From CAZJKE01 sp964546585 (GTDB lineage: Bacteria > Planctomycetota > Phycisphaerae > Phycisphaerales > SM1A02), in contig CAZJKE010000007.1 in assembly GCA_964546585.1 (NCBI GenBank), forward strand, positions 1 to 64,000: a DNA stretch of 64,000 nucleotides, read 5' to 3'. The notes beneath the pieces are model-generated. The model was not told the origin of the DNA and ran no database searches. It worked only from the letters and a program-made list of their open reading frames with translations. Positions 33,054 to 42,351 of this stretch are shown here, piece by piece; the first letter of the stretch is position 1; each line of letters opens with the position of its first letter. Both the position numbers and the translations under genes were made by a program.

Positions 33054-34814
33054 ATGGTGGATCACAATCTGATTGCGGACCTCGGCATTGAAGAAGCTGA
33101 AGCCGAGGCGCTGGTTCGGTCTGCGCTCGGGGCGGAGGCCGCCAAAGGTCAAATGGATGCTCTTCTCAGCGGAGACCTCCAACAGTACAAACCAGGCAAC
33201 ATCCTCAAGGGCCGCGTCGTCGGCAAGGCAGGCGATGACGCCGTCGTGGATGTGGGTCTGAAGTCCGAGGGATTGGTCAACAAGAACGAGTTTGATAACT
33301 GGGATTCGCTTGAGACGGGCACCGAGATCGAGGTCCTTCTTGAGGATCTTGAGGATGACGACGGCGTCGTAAAGTTGTCCAAGCGCAAGGCTGATCGCGT
33401 GCGGAGTTGGGAAAAGATTCTGGAGACCTGCTCCGAAGGTGACATTGTCGAGGGCAGGGGAATGCGTCGCATCAAGGGCGGCATTCTGGTGGACATCGGT
33501 GTCCCGGCCTTCCTTCCTGCATCACAGATTGATGTGCGTCGAATCGGCGATGTGAACGAGTTCATTGGCAAGACAATTCGCGCCGAGGTGCTCAAGATCG
33601 ACGAAGAGCGGCGTAACATTGTCATCAGCCGACGAACCCTCGTAGAGAACGAACGCCACGAGGCCAAGCAGCGGATTCTCAACACGATCAAGGAAGGCGA
33701 CATCGTCAGGGGTCGCGTAACCAATGTGGCCGAGTTTGGCGCCTTCATCGACCTGGGCGGGATCGACGGCCTTCTGCATGTCACCGACATGAGTTGGAGC
33801 CGCATCAAGCATCCGAGCGAAGTCTGCCGGGCGGGCGACGATGTTGAGGTCAAGGTGCTCAGGGTCGACTTCGACTCCGAGAAGATTGCACTCGGCCTCA
33901 AGCAGAAGGAAGCCTCTCCATGGGATGACATCGAAGCGATGTTCCCCGTCAACTCCCGCATACACGGGTCTGTCGTCAATCTGGTCGCCTACGGCGCCTT
34001 CGTTCGACTGGCAGATGGTGTTGAGGGATTGGTTCATGTCTCGGAAATGTCTTGGCGAAAGCGGATCAATCACCCAAGCGAGGTGGTCACCGTCGGCGAG
34101 GAAATCGAGGTCATCGTTCTGGAAATTGACAAGAACAAGCAGGAGATCTCGCTCGGCATCAAGCAGATTGAGGTCAATCCGTGGGAACTCGTCAGCGAGA
34201 AGTACCCGATCGGCACGATTGTCACCGGTACGGTTCGAAACATCACGAACTACGGTGGATTCATCGAGATCGAACCGGGCATTGACGGTCTGTTGCATGT
34301 CAGCGACATCTCTTGGACAGAGAAGATTGCCCATCCGAGCGAAAAGTACAAGAAGGGTGATGAAGTCGAGTGCATGGTGCTCGACATTGACAAGGAGAAG
34401 CAGCGGATCAGTATTGGCGTGAAACAGATGCACGAAGATCCGTGGCAGACCGCCATTCCAGAGGCCTACAAGGCTGGCATGGTCGTCCATGGCAAAGTCA
34501 CGAAGATCACCAACTTCGGTGTCTTCGTGGAGTTGGAGGACGGGCTTGAAGGCCTCCTGCACATTTCTGAGCTGGCCGACCACAAAGTGGAGAGCCCACA
34601 GGATGTGGTCAAGGCTGGTGACGAAGTCGATGTCAAGATACTCAGAGTCGATACATCGGATCGAAAGATCGGCCTGAGTCTCAAGCGAGCGCAGGTCGGT
34701 GAGGATGTAGCGGACGACTGGAAACCGGACGAGACTGAAGGTGGTGGTCCCTCACCGAGTCGAGGTGGCATGGACGATCACGGCGCTCTGGGAACCGACA
34801 AGATCGAGTTCTGA
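33054..34814 (+). CDS. rpsA: 30S ribosomal protein S1
   Basis: A 586-residue mRNA-binding ribosomal protein with six S1 OB-fold repeats: GNILKGRVVGKAGDDAVVDV, GDIVEGRGMRRIKGGILVDI, GDIVRGRVTNVAEFGAFIDL, RIHGSVVNLVAYGAFVRLAD, GTIVTGTVRNITNYGGFIEI and GMVVHGKVTKITNFGVFVEL. Repeats 3-6 carry the HVS/HIS-motif ending used for RNA binding. The ATG at 33054 is the first Met before the S1 region; the upstream in-frame stretch is low-complexity and lies in the leader. A strong terminator follows. Confidence 0.95.
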   Translation: MVDHNLIADLGIEEAEAEALVRSALGAEAAKGQMDALLSGDLQQYKPGNILKGRVVGKAGDDAVVDVGLKSEGLVNKNEFDNWDSLETGTEIEVLLEDLEDDDGVVKLSKRKADRVRSWEKILETCSEGDIVEGRGMRRIKGGILVDIGVPAFLPASQIDVRRIGDVNEFIGKTIRAEVLKIDEERRNIVISRRTLVENERHEAKQRILNTIKEGDIVRGRVTNVAEFGAFIDLGGIDGLLHVTDMSWSRIKHPSEVCRAGDDVEVKVLRVDFDSEKIALGLKQKEASPWDDIEAMFPVNSRIHGSVVNLVAYGAFVRLADGVEGLVHVSEMSWRKRINHPSEVVTVGEEIEVIVLEIDKNKQEISLGIKQIEVNPWELVSEKYPIGTIVTGTVRNITNYGGFIEIEPGIDGLLHVSDISWTEKIAHPSEKYKKGDEVECMVLDIDKEKQRISIGVKQMHEDPWQTAIPEAYKAGMVVHGKVTKITNFGVFVELEDGLEGLLHISELADHKVESPQDVVKAGDEVDVKILRVDTSDRKIGLSLKRAQVGEDVADDWKPDETEGGGPSPSRGGMDDHGALGTDKIEF

Positions 34815-35133
34815 TTGCGTAGTTATCTCAGTAAGGACAGCGGCCCGCCTGGAAACTGGCGGGCCGCTTTTCCTCTCTCTTCTCTTCTCCTCAGCAGAGA
34901 GCGAGGAAGGTCAACAGTGCAAGGAAGATGACCTTCTTCCGATGACGAGTCATCGCGATGAGCTCTCCAATGCTGTCCACGCTCGTTCCCAATCTCCGGC
35001 TGCTTGTCGTTCCCCTACAGGACCACAATGCGCCGTGTCGCGTTGCAGGCAAGTGGGAACTGTCGTTTTTCCCCTCCTGAAGCCCGCACAAACCGATCCG
35101 GGCACACAGTGGCCTATACTCAGGGGCGATTCC
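34815..35133. other. Gap between rpsA and the STN-like gene
   Basis: It contains the rpsA terminator, then about 260 bp without a credible gene. A TATACT hexamer at 35115-35120 lies 13 nt before the next ATG and could be its -10; no clear -35. Nothing else recognised. Confidence 0.5.
34839..34872 (+). terminator. Rho-independent terminator after rpsA
   Basis: AGCGGCCCGCC (34839-34849) pairs with GGCGGGCCGCT (34858-34868) in an 11-bp stem, followed by TTTTCC. Strong intrinsic terminator. Confidence 0.9.
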
Positions 35134-36049
35134 ATGGGTTTTCTCCCCGCCATGCTGGCTCTTTGTCTTTCCGCACCGTTGTTTGCCGGTGGTGTTGCGC
35201 CGCCGCAGCAGGGCCATGCGGAGATCCTCGGCACGCTTCTCTACACGGACATATCGGTGGATTGGCAGGAGGTGTCGGCTCGGGATGCGATGGGGGACCT
35301 CGAAGCATTGCTTGGGACTGCCCCGCAGGTGTATTGGGAGCGAGACAACCGGCCTGGTATGGAGCGGGAGTTACCGATTACGCTTCGAATGGAAAATCAG
35401 CCAATGTTGCGGGTATTGGATCGGTTGTTGGACGAGTGCAGCGATTCGGAGGAGTGTGGTTGGCAACTTCGGGATGGATTGCTTGAGATTGGTCTGAAGT
35501 CTCATCTTGGTCGTCGTTCGGCGCAGGAGTTGGAGGTGTATCCGATTCTTGATTTGTTGTTTGTGGTGCGGAGCTTTGACAATGCACCGGAGATGGGCAC
35601 GCAGAATGGCGCAGGTGGTGGTAGTGGTGGTGCCTCCGGGGGCGGTGGTTCCGGGGGCNNNNNNNNNNNNNNNNNNNNNNNNNNNNNNNNNNNNNNNNNN
35701 NNNNNNNNNNNNNNNNNNNNNNNNNNNNNNNNNNNNNNNNNNNNNNNNNNNNNNNNNNTTTGGTGGTGGTGGTGTGACCTTTGGGGGGCCGGGCGAGGAG
35801 CCTGAGCGTGTAACCAACGAGGAGCGTGCGGAGGAGATCATTGAGATCATTACTTCGCTGATCGAGCCAACGCAGTGGGAGGTGCATGGTGGAAATGCAT
35901 CGATCCGGTACTTCCGGGAGTCGCTGCTTGTGCGTGCGCCAAATTTTGTGCACAGGCAGATTGGTGGTTTGGATGTTGTTCCGGTGCGGCCGAAGGGTCG
36001 TCCTGAGCGGACGGTGTCGTTCGAGGGTGGGAAGACGATTATTCGTTGA
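35134..36049 (+). CDS. Secreted STN/secretin-N-like protein with Gly-rich linker, interrupted by an assembly gap
   Basis: A signal peptide (MGFLPAMLALCLSAPLFAGG) precedes an N0/STN-like segment (VSARDAMGDLEALLGTAPQV, ITLRMENQPMLRVLDRLLDE, WQLRDGLLEIG), then VYPILDLLFVVRSF. A Gly/Ser linker runs into exactly 100 N. The part after the gap (FGGGGVTFGG; IIEIITSLIEPTQWEVHGG; ESLLVRAPNFVHRQIGGLDV) resembles the NolW-like blocks found in planctomycete secretin-associated proteins. The two parts are in different frames across the gap, as expected for an unknown gap size. The coding strand is unusually G/T-rich (TTG, GGT, GTG, GAT codons) compared with its neighbours. It overlaps the convergent S9 gene by 11 bp. 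Confidence 0.6.
35659..35758. other. Assembly gap (100 N)
   Basis: Exactly 100 N within the Gly/Ser-repeat linker; repetitive GGT/GGC sequence probably broke the assembly. Confidence 0.99.
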
Positions 36050-38087
36050 CGGCGTCTGCGAGCGGTTCCTTGCCTTGTACCCAGTGTTCGATCCACGCCT
36101 TGTCCCAGGCGATGCGGGCTTTTCGGTTTGACATCTTTGAAATGCCGTGTCCTTCTCCACCGTAGACGACCAATTGGCTGTCGACGCCAAGGTAGTCGTG
36201 GAGTGCGCGGAAGAGCGCCCGGGCGTGTTGTGGTGGTACTCTTGCGTCTCCCTCACCGACATGGATCAGTGTGGGTGTGTTGATGGACTCTGCGCCGTAG
36301 AGTGGCGACATCCGGCGAAGTTCTTCAGGGTCTTCCCATGGGAGGCTTCCTCCGGCGTAGTTGATGACATGACCTGGTGTATCTTCGATTGACCATTGCA
36401 TGGTCTGGTCGAACACGCCTGCACCACTGCTGGCGGCTTTGAACCGATCGGTTGCAGCAATGATGCAGTTGGTGAGATACCCGCCGTTGCTCCATCCGCC
36501 CACAGCAAGTCGATCGGGATCGGCGATACCCTCGGCGACCATCGCGTCTACACCGGCAAGAATGTCGGCTACTTCGATTTCGTTTTCGTGACCGACAAGG
36601 TCTGTGACAAACTTGTCTCCGTAGCCGGTGGAGCCACGGTAGTTCGGGCTGAACAGTGCCCAGCCGCGGGTTGCCCAGAGCCCGCGTCCGCCGGAGGAAA
36701 ACACAAGGCATGCGGCCGACGCGGAGGTTGGCCCGCCGTGCAGGTGTACGTACATGGGCAGAGGTCCGTCGTGTTCGAAGGAGTGCCCCCATGGCGACTC
36801 CAGCACACCTTCGATGCGTGTGCCGTCCTCTGCGGTCCATGAGACCGTTCTCACTTCGGGGATGCGCCAGTTGTATGCATGTTCATTTGGATCGACAACT
36901 GCGGAGAACTGTTTCGGGCCTCCGAGCAGGCCGACTATGGGCGGTGTAGTTGTTGTGGAGGCAACGACTGCGATGTCGCCCTTCTTCTCTGCGACATCCA
37001 TCGACCAGACGCAGATATCCGGTGATTGAATCCATCGCCCGGATGCATGATTGGTGTCGGCATTTGTAATGAGAGCCACTGGCCGAAGGGTGCCGCGCTC
37101 AGCGATGTAACAGAGGTTGTGCGTGCGAGGCATCCAGTATGGCCGCGAGGCTACGGTTGCTTCCTCCAGTCGGTCTACGCGTCGAAGTAAGGGTTCATCA
37201 TTGTCCAGTGATGCGACGATGATCTCCGCCGGGAATCCATCGAAGTCCACATTAAATGCAAGCAGGCTTCCATCGCTTGACCATGCCGGACCGCCGAGCC
37301 ATCCAAACGGCGATGGCGCTTCTGCTCGCCAGAGTGTGTCATCAAGCCGGACTACATTGCCGGTTGCCGTATCAAGGATGTCGATTTCCGACTGGCCTTC
37401 GTTTGTGATGAGACGTTCGTCGGGGGTTGTAATCATTGCGACTCGTTCACCGTTGGGTGACGGCGCGAACTCCACAATGAACCGCTGCTCGTCGTAGATG
37501 TTCTCCGTTCGCCATGTGTTGAGGTCGAGCCGCGAGAGTGCGGACCATTGTTCGGCGCCATGTCCATACTCGACATCGTCATATTTCTTTCGGAGTGCGC
37601 CCCAACGATCGCCTGCCTGTTCGTCGTCATGTGATGTGTAGAACAGCAGTTCCCCATCCCGAGCGAGCGCCCATTCGGAGAGGCCGTTCTTCAACCGAGT
37701 CACTGCCATCAGTCCGGTGCCGTCCGGTCGAATACGCCAAATCTGTCTGCGTCGGTTCAGTGGCGCCTCGTCTCCTCGCTCGCCACGGCTCGACGCGAAG
37801 TAGATCCACTGACCATTGGCGTCCCACTGCGGCGCAAAATCGCCGGCGGTGTCAAATGTGAGTCGCCGCTTCTCCGTCCCCCTCCGGCTTGCTACCCACA
37901 GATCCATGTTCCGGCGATCCAGGTTTTCGTCCCACCGTCCTTCGACCCATGCAATGTTGGAGCCGTCGGGCGACACTTCGCAATCGGAAACCCACGAGAG
38001 CGTGAAATAGTCTTCGTCGGTCACATCATGGGTTCGATCGGCATGCTGGGAGAACAGGAATCCGGTGACCAGTAGTGCGTACATCAT
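36039..38087 (-). CDS. S9-family prolyl oligopeptidase / dipeptidyl aminopeptidase
   Basis: About 682 residues. A possible signal peptide (MMYALLVTGFLFSQHA) leads to a beta-propeller with TolB/WD-like repeats (CEVSPDGSNIAWVEGRWDEN, APQWDANGQWIYFASSRGER, VEFAPSPNGERVAMITTPD). A C-terminal alpha/beta-hydrolase domain follows with the S9 nucleophile GGWSNGGYLT, Asp in VGEGDARVPPQHA and His in YGGEGHGISK. The family cleaves peptides after Pro or releases dipeptides, usually in the periplasm. An AGGAG lies upstream of the tandem ATGs. It sits 19 nt after the permease gene in the same direction. Confidence 0.9.
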   Translation of the reverse strand: MMYALLVTGFLFSQHADRTHDVTDEDYFTLSWVSDCEVSPDGSNIAWVEGRWDENLDRRNMDLWVASRRGTEKRRLTFDTAGDFAPQWDANGQWIYFASSRGERGDEAPLNRRRQIWRIRPDGTGLMAVTRLKNGLSEWALARDGELLFYTSHDDEQAGDRWGALRKKYDDVEYGHGAEQWSALSRLDLNTWRTENIYDEQRFIVEFAPSPNGERVAMITTPDERLITNEGQSEIDILDTATGNVVRLDDTLWRAEAPSPFGWLGGPAWSSDGSLLAFNVDFDGFPAEIIVASLDNDEPLLRRVDRLEEATVASRPYWMPRTHNLCYIAERGTLRPVALITNADTNHASGRWIQSPDICVWSMDVAEKKGDIAVVASTTTTPPIVGLLGGPKQFSAVVDPNEHAYNWRIPEVRTVSWTAEDGTRIEGVLESPWGHSFEHDGPLPMYVHLHGGPTSASAACLVFSSGGRGLWATRGWALFSPNYRGSTGYGDKFVTDLVGHENEIEVADILAGVDAMVAEGIADPDRLAVGGWSNGGYLTNCIIAATDRFKAASSGAGVFDQTMQWSIEDTPGHVINYAGGSLPWEDPEELRRMSPLYGAESINTPTLIHVGEGDARVPPQHARALFRALHDYLGVDSQLVVYGGEGHGISKMSNRKARIAWDKAWIEHWVQGKEPLADAVNE

Positions 38088-38106
38088 TGTTGGTCGAATC
38101 TCCTGA

Positions 38107-39435
38107 TCAATCGTGGCGAAGGGCGACGATCGGATCCTGTTTGCTTGCCACGATGGCTGGGTAAATACCGAACACAACACCGGTCACTGCCGCCACCAGG
38201 AATGACAGGACGATGGACCAGGCGGTCACCTGTGTTTCAAGGGAGATGCCGGAATCGGTGATGCTGCCGAGCCCGGGGAGTTGGAGCAGCAACGGCAAGA
38301 GGCCCTCCAACGCAAACGACACCCCAACCCCGAGGACGATGCCGATCAGCCCGCCCGCAGCGCTCAGTGTGCCGGTCTCGACCAGAAACTGGGTGACGAT
38401 GTTGCGACGGGTGGCGCCCACAGCCCTGCGGATTCCAATCTCGCGTGTGCGTTCCACAACCGTAGCGAGCATGATATTCATGATGCCAATGCCGCCAATC
38501 AGAAGGCTGATGGCAGCAATGGCTGTCAGCAGGATGTTCATGGCGGCTGTTGTCCGCTTGACATTCTCCAGGAGCTCCCATGGGACGATGACCTCGACAT
38601 CACTCATGTCTGCGTGATCAACTGATATGACCTGCCGCACATGTTCGGCCATTCCAATCACGGATGAGGCGTCTGGAGCGGCGAGGTACATCTCGGACAC
38701 CTCGACCTCTTCGCCGCTGAATGCGCCGGACTGCCTGCGAACGACGATGTCGCCGAACTCAAGTTTCGCTGTTGTAATTGGAATGTGAACATCCATGTTG
38801 AGATCCCTCCCGACAAGTGCGGAACCCGCGCCGCCTGAGAGTCCAACTGGCCGCAGGACGCCGACGATGCGAATCACACGATCGTCGATTCGAATTTTCT
38901 GGCCGACCGGATCGTCCATCGGAAAGAACATCTTGGAGATCTCTGAACCGATGACACCAACGGGAAGTCGTGCATCCAGATCTGCATCGGTCAGATAGCG
39001 TCCGCCTGCTTGCACACGAAGATTGGCAACATCTGCCAATTGAGGCGTCGTGCCGAATGCCTGGCTGACGGTTCGCTTCGCGGCCCGAGAAATCTCTGAC
39101 CCGACGGCCTTGAGCGGAACGATTGCATCGGCACCGATGAACTCCTTCAGCCGCCGTTCATCCACGCGTGTCAGCCCGAAGGTTGCGACGAATGAACGCC
39201 GCTGCGATCCGAAGTTGCCGGACTCTGGAGGCCGCTGAGACCGAACGATGACATTTGTAGCGCCAAGCGCCTCAATCTCTCTGAGAGCAGCCCGTTTATT
39301 CCCTTCGCCGATCGAAACCATCACGATGACCGATGCAACGCCCAGCACGATGCCGAGGCTGGTCAATATGCTGCGAAGCGCATGGAGTCGCAGATTCTTC
39401 AGGCCAAGGCTAAGTGTTCGAAACAGGAGTGTCAT
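38107..39435 (-). CDS. MacB/FtsX-like ABC transporter permease
   Basis: About 442 residues with the MacB_PCD layout. The first membrane segment is near the N terminus (LTSLGIVLGVASVIVMVSIG), followed by a large periplasmic domain (about residues 50-280), then three C-terminal membrane segments (AAISLLIGGIGIMNIMLATV; SAAGGLIGIVLGVGVSFALE; VTAWSIVLSFLVAAVTGVVF). The cytoplasmic-end motif REIGIRRAVGATRRNI is typical of this family. The ATG at 39435 is preferred because TATGAT lies 12 nt upstream. No ATPase gene is adjacent, so its partner is elsewhere. Confidence 0.87.
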   Translation of the reverse strand: MTLLFRTLSLGLKNLRLHALRSILTSLGIVLGVASVIVMVSIGEGNKRAALREIEALGATNVIVRSQRPPESGNFGSQRRSFVATFGLTRVDERRLKEFIGADAIVPLKAVGSEISRAAKRTVSQAFGTTPQLADVANLRVQAGGRYLTDADLDARLPVGVIGSEISKMFFPMDDPVGQKIRIDDRVIRIVGVLRPVGLSGGAGSALVGRDLNMDVHIPITTAKLEFGDIVVRRQSGAFSGEEVEVSEMYLAAPDASSVIGMAEHVRQVISVDHADMSDVEVIVPWELLENVKRTTAAMNILLTAIAAISLLIGGIGIMNIMLATVVERTREIGIRRAVGATRRNIVTQFLVETGTLSAAGGLIGIVLGVGVSFALEGLLPLLLQLPGLGSITDSGISLETQVTAWSIVLSFLVAAVTGVVFGIYPAIVASKQDPIVALRHD

Positions 39436-39446
39436 ACGAGGGGCCA

Positions 39447-39453
39447 TATCATA
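39447..39453. promoter_or_regulatory. Overlapping divergent -10 elements, permease / small protein
   Basis: The sequence TATCATA gives TATGAT on the minus strand (39453-39448, 12 nt before the permease ATG) and TATCAT on the plus strand (39447-39452, 6 nt before the ATG at 39459). Start codons are only 23 bp apart and neither has a Shine-Dalgarno. Confidence 0.55.
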
Positions 39454-39458
39454 GGCGC

Positions 39459-39761
39459 ATGAACGTGGATATCGACATCCGCTCGGAGGAGGAGCGTCAA
39501 GGGGCTTGGTTGTTCATCGCTGCTGCGACGGTGGGCGGTGAACAGCGAGAATTCGTGTTGCGGCTTTCATGGGTGGACTACAACTACTGGTCCCCTGATG
39601 CCACCGACAGGCCGGAGACTGTCGCCCGCGCCGCGATGGAAGTTGTACTGGCCTGCATGGAGGCAGAGGATATCCCCGACGAGTTCGATCTTGCGCGAGT
39701 GCGGCTATGGAACCGGGATGCCGATGAAGCCGTCAACGCAGTGCTGCGCGGATCCCCTTGA
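39459..39761 (+). CDS. Small acidic protein, unknown function
   Basis: A 100-residue soluble protein starting MNVDIDIRSEEERQGAW. It has a strand-strand-helix look (WLFIAAATVGGEQREFVLRL, WVDYNYWSPDA, TVARAAMEVVLACMEAEDI) and a C-terminal FDLARVRLWNRDADEAVN. No recognised family. It is sandwiched between the divergent permease and the convergent histidine kinase; its stop forms the palindrome TGATCA with the kinase stop. Confidence 0.6.
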   Translation: MNVDIDIRSEEERQGAWLFIAAATVGGEQREFVLRLSWVDYNYWSPDATDRPETVARAAMEVVLACMEAEDIPDEFDLARVRLWNRDADEAVNAVLRGSP

Positions 39762-41348
39762 TCATGCGGGCATGAGCGGACCGGGTTCTTCGGAGGCAAA
39801 CACCACAGGGATGTCGGCGTAGAAGGTTGCACCTCTTCCTGGCGTCGACTCGACCGACACACCCGCGTGAAGTAAATCCGCGAGTTCGCGGCAGATCGCA
39901 AGCCCTAGACCGGTTCCCTGATGTTCTCGAGTGTGTCCGGCGTCAAGTTGCCGGAACTTCTCGAAGACGATGTCCATCATGTCTTCCGGCACGCCGGGCC
40001 CGTTGTCTGCAACACCGATTCGAACCGTTGCAACACCGCCCGCTGGGACCATGCGCTCCGCAGTAATCCTCACCGTGCCCGACTCCGGCGTGAACTTGAT
40101 TGCATTCGAGAGGTAGTTGTAGAGAATCTGTTGTAGTTTTCCGGGATCGGTTTCGATTGTGGGAAGTGTGCCATCGATGTGAATCGACAGCGAGATGTTC
40201 TTTGCGGCGGCCTGTGGCCGCATGATTCCTTCGAGTCCCTCAAGCAAATCGTTGACGCTCGTGGGCTCCGGCACAACCTCCATTCGACCCGCCTCGATCT
40301 TCGCCATGTTCAGGAGTTCGTTGATCATGTCCAGGAGCGACTGGCCGCTCGTCATGATGTTCCCGATGTATCGGCGGCGTTTGGCTGTGAGTTGGCAGTC
40401 ATCGTCCTGATCGGCCATGCCCCCGAGGAGTTCCGCAAACCCGATGATCGAGTTCAATGGCGTCCGCAGTTCATGGCTCACATTGGCAAGAAATTCGTTC
40501 TTGAGCCGACCGGACTCGTACAGGCCCACATTTGCCTCGGCGAGTTCCTCCAGTTTGAGATCCAGCGATTCATTCATCCGCCGCAGTTGTTCCTGGTCCT
40601 CGGACATGTGGTCCAGCATCTCGTTGAAGGCGTTGGCGAGTTCCTCAAACTCGTCGCCGGTCTGGAGAGCGGAACGGGCGGACAAGTCACCTGCCTCAAT
40701 GCGCTCGGCCACGCGACGAAGTTTCCGCACTGGTGAGAAGATAAGTTTTGTGAGAATCAAGTAGAACACGAGCATCGCGAGCGTGGTGGCAAGTACCCAC
40801 GCAATGATCATCCATGTTCGGCTGACAAAAAGTTGGTGTTCGGCAAAGTCGCTTGTCCTGTCGATGAGCAGGATTCCGTCCACGGTGTCATTGATACCGG
40901 ATGCAACCGACCCCCCACCGAAGTCCGTCAACTCCCGGTGTCGAATCGATTCCAGTTCAGATCTGTGTATCGGCCTGGCGTACCTGAACGCGTACTCCCC
41001 GTCGCGATACAGACCTTCATAACGATCCTCCATCAACGGGTGTTCGCCAAAGATCCGCATTGACTCGGCGGCGAATCGATCGTGGTCCGCATCCATGTCC
41101 TTGATGTCGAGGAAGCGAAGGTCGAGTGAAGAATCACTTGTTGACGATGTGCCCAACGATCCAAACTCGATTCGCGCATCGAACCAGGCATCGGCAAGTT
41201 GGCGTGCGCCTTCCAACTGGTAGTTCTGCACCATCCTGGATGTGCGAATCCAAGGAACGCTCAGCGCAACGGTGAGGATGATCACAATGACCGCGCCGAA
41301 GATGACGATGCACTTGTTGGCGAGGCTGAGCCCGGTCCGCATGGGCAT
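39762..41348 (-). CDS. Membrane sensor histidine kinase
   Basis: 528 residues: first membrane segment (IVIFGAVIVIILTVALSVPW), a periplasmic sensor region of about 145 residues, and a second segment (IIAWVLATTLAMLVFYLIL). A HAMP linker (PVRKLRRVAERIEAGDLSAR) and coiled coil follow, then HisKA (FLANVSHELRTPLNSIIGF), with the phospho-acceptor His, and HATPase boxes N (YNYLSNAIKFTPESG), G1 (VADNGPGVPED), F (FEKFRQL) and G2 (GTGLGLAICREL). No receiver domain and no neighbouring response regulator. It starts at the stop codon of trmB (1-nt overlap), so it is the last gene of that run. Confidence 0.93.
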   Translation of the reverse strand: MPMRTGLSLANKCIVIFGAVIVIILTVALSVPWIRTSRMVQNYQLEGARQLADAWFDARIEFGSLGTSSTSDSSLDLRFLDIKDMDADHDRFAAESMRIFGEHPLMEDRYEGLYRDGEYAFRYARPIHRSELESIRHRELTDFGGGSVASGINDTVDGILLIDRTSDFAEHQLFVSRTWMIIAWVLATTLAMLVFYLILTKLIFSPVRKLRRVAERIEAGDLSARSALQTGDEFEELANAFNEMLDHMSEDQEQLRRMNESLDLKLEELAEANVGLYESGRLKNEFLANVSHELRTPLNSIIGFAELLGGMADQDDDCQLTAKRRRYIGNIMTSGQSLLDMINELLNMAKIEAGRMEVVPEPTSVNDLLEGLEGIMRPQAAAKNISLSIHIDGTLPTIETDPGKLQQILYNYLSNAIKFTPESGTVRITAERMVPAGGVATVRIGVADNGPGVPEDMMDIVFEKFRQLDAGHTREHQGTGLGLAICRELADLLHAGVSVESTPGRGATFYADIPVVFASEEPGPLMPA

Positions 41349-41995
41349 CAGGATATCTTCACAAGTGTCGCCGCATGGAATGGGCGTCCCTCGCGGTGAT
41401 ACTTGCGTTCGAAGTTCGTTCCGACCAGTTCACCGCCTTCGGGTGCAGAAAAGGCTTCGCGATGAAACAGATCCGCTGATCGCTCCATGTGTTCCTCGCA
41501 CCATGTCCAGAGATCGTCGTGGTCAGTCACCAATCGCAGTTCGCCGCCAGGCGTGAGGATTCGATGAAACTGCCGCATGGTGTCGTCCTGCACAACGCGT
41601 CGTTTGTGGTGCCGTTTCTTGGGCCACGGATCGCTGAAGTAGAGATGGATGACCTGAGCAACGGCGTCTTCGCACCGAAACTGCAGAAACTCAGTAGCGT
41701 CGTCGCGGAGCATCCTCGTGTTCGAACAGTCGTGCCGCCGCAAGCGATCCGCCGCGTATCGGTAGAACTCCCCCGCCCATTCGATACCGAGATAGTTGAC
41801 ATCCGGATGATCCGCAGCCTCCCGAAGAAGAAATGTCCCTTTGCCGGTACCTATTTCCATTTCAAATGGTTGCGATGGGTTGTCGAACCATGATCGCGGG
41901 TCGATGCGACCGTCATCGTAGGGCGGGAGATCCCGGGATTCGATACCGATTCCACTGGTGTCGAGCGTTCTGCCTCGTGCGAGTCCGAAACTCAT
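41348..41995 (-). CDS. trmB: tRNA (guanine-N7-)-methyltransferase
   Basis: A 215-residue SAM-dependent enzyme that makes m7G46 in the variable loop of tRNAs. Motifs: MEIGTGKGTFLLREAADHPD for SAM, the acidic HLYFSDPWPKKRHHKRRVV active-site block, and LTPGGELRLVTDHDDLWTW. The ATG at 41995 overlaps the PQQ gene stop (ATGA); the in-frame stretch upstream is the PQQ gene region read in another frame. Confidence 0.95.
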   Translation of the reverse strand: MSFGLARGRTLDTSGIGIESRDLPPYDDGRIDPRSWFDNPSQPFEMEIGTGKGTFLLREAADHPDVNYLGIEWAGEFYRYAADRLRRHDCSNTRMLRDDATEFLQFRCEDAVAQVIHLYFSDPWPKKRHHKRRVVQDDTMRQFHRILTPGGELRLVTDHDDLWTWCEEHMERSADLFHREAFSAPEGGELVGTNFERKYHREGRPFHAATLVKIS

Positions 41996-42351
41996 GAGGT
42001 GCGAACGCCGGTGGACACTGCAGCGGCTGCCGCAGCCGAGGCGGCCAGCGCCGCTGGCGCGGCGGACGACGAGCCCCGAACTGTAGCAATGCAAGCAATG
42101 CCTACGCCCATGCCCTTCAATGGGTTCTCCCAGACGACATCGCCGCGGGTGGGTTCCAGGCAGTATGTGTATCCCTGTACCGAAACGAGCAGTCGATCGC
42201 CGTCGAGCAGAATGGCGGGATAGCCGGTTCCCTTCGGCGCTTTCCAATCCCATACCACCTCGCCGGTGTATCGATCCAGTGCTGCGACCCGGCTGTTGAA
42301 ACCGACGAACAGAAGATCGGCGGTCTTTACGGAGGTTGACTGTTTACTCAT
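41992..42351 (-). CDS. PQQ-like beta-propeller mini protein
   Basis: A 119-residue protein with about two PQQ-like blades: DLLFVGFNSRVAALDRYTGE followed by VVWDWKAPKG, and DGDRLLVSVQGYTYCLEPTR followed by GDVVWENPLKG. The C terminus is an Ala/Ser/Val-rich tail (SAAPAALAASAAAAAAV). It has no signal peptide, so it would be a small intracellular protein; a full propeller needs more blades. It overlaps the hydrolase by 8 bp and trmB by ATGA. Function unknown. Confidence 0.65.
   Translation of the reverse strand: MSKQSTSVKTADLLFVGFNSRVAALDRYTGEVVWDWKAPKGTGYPAILLDGDRLLVSVQGYTYCLEPTRGDVVWENPLKGMGVGIACIATVRGSSSAAPAALAASAAAAAAVSTGVRTS

Noticed and set aside
33522..34583. 353-residue frame opposite rpsA
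   Set aside because: Mirror of the S1 repeats.
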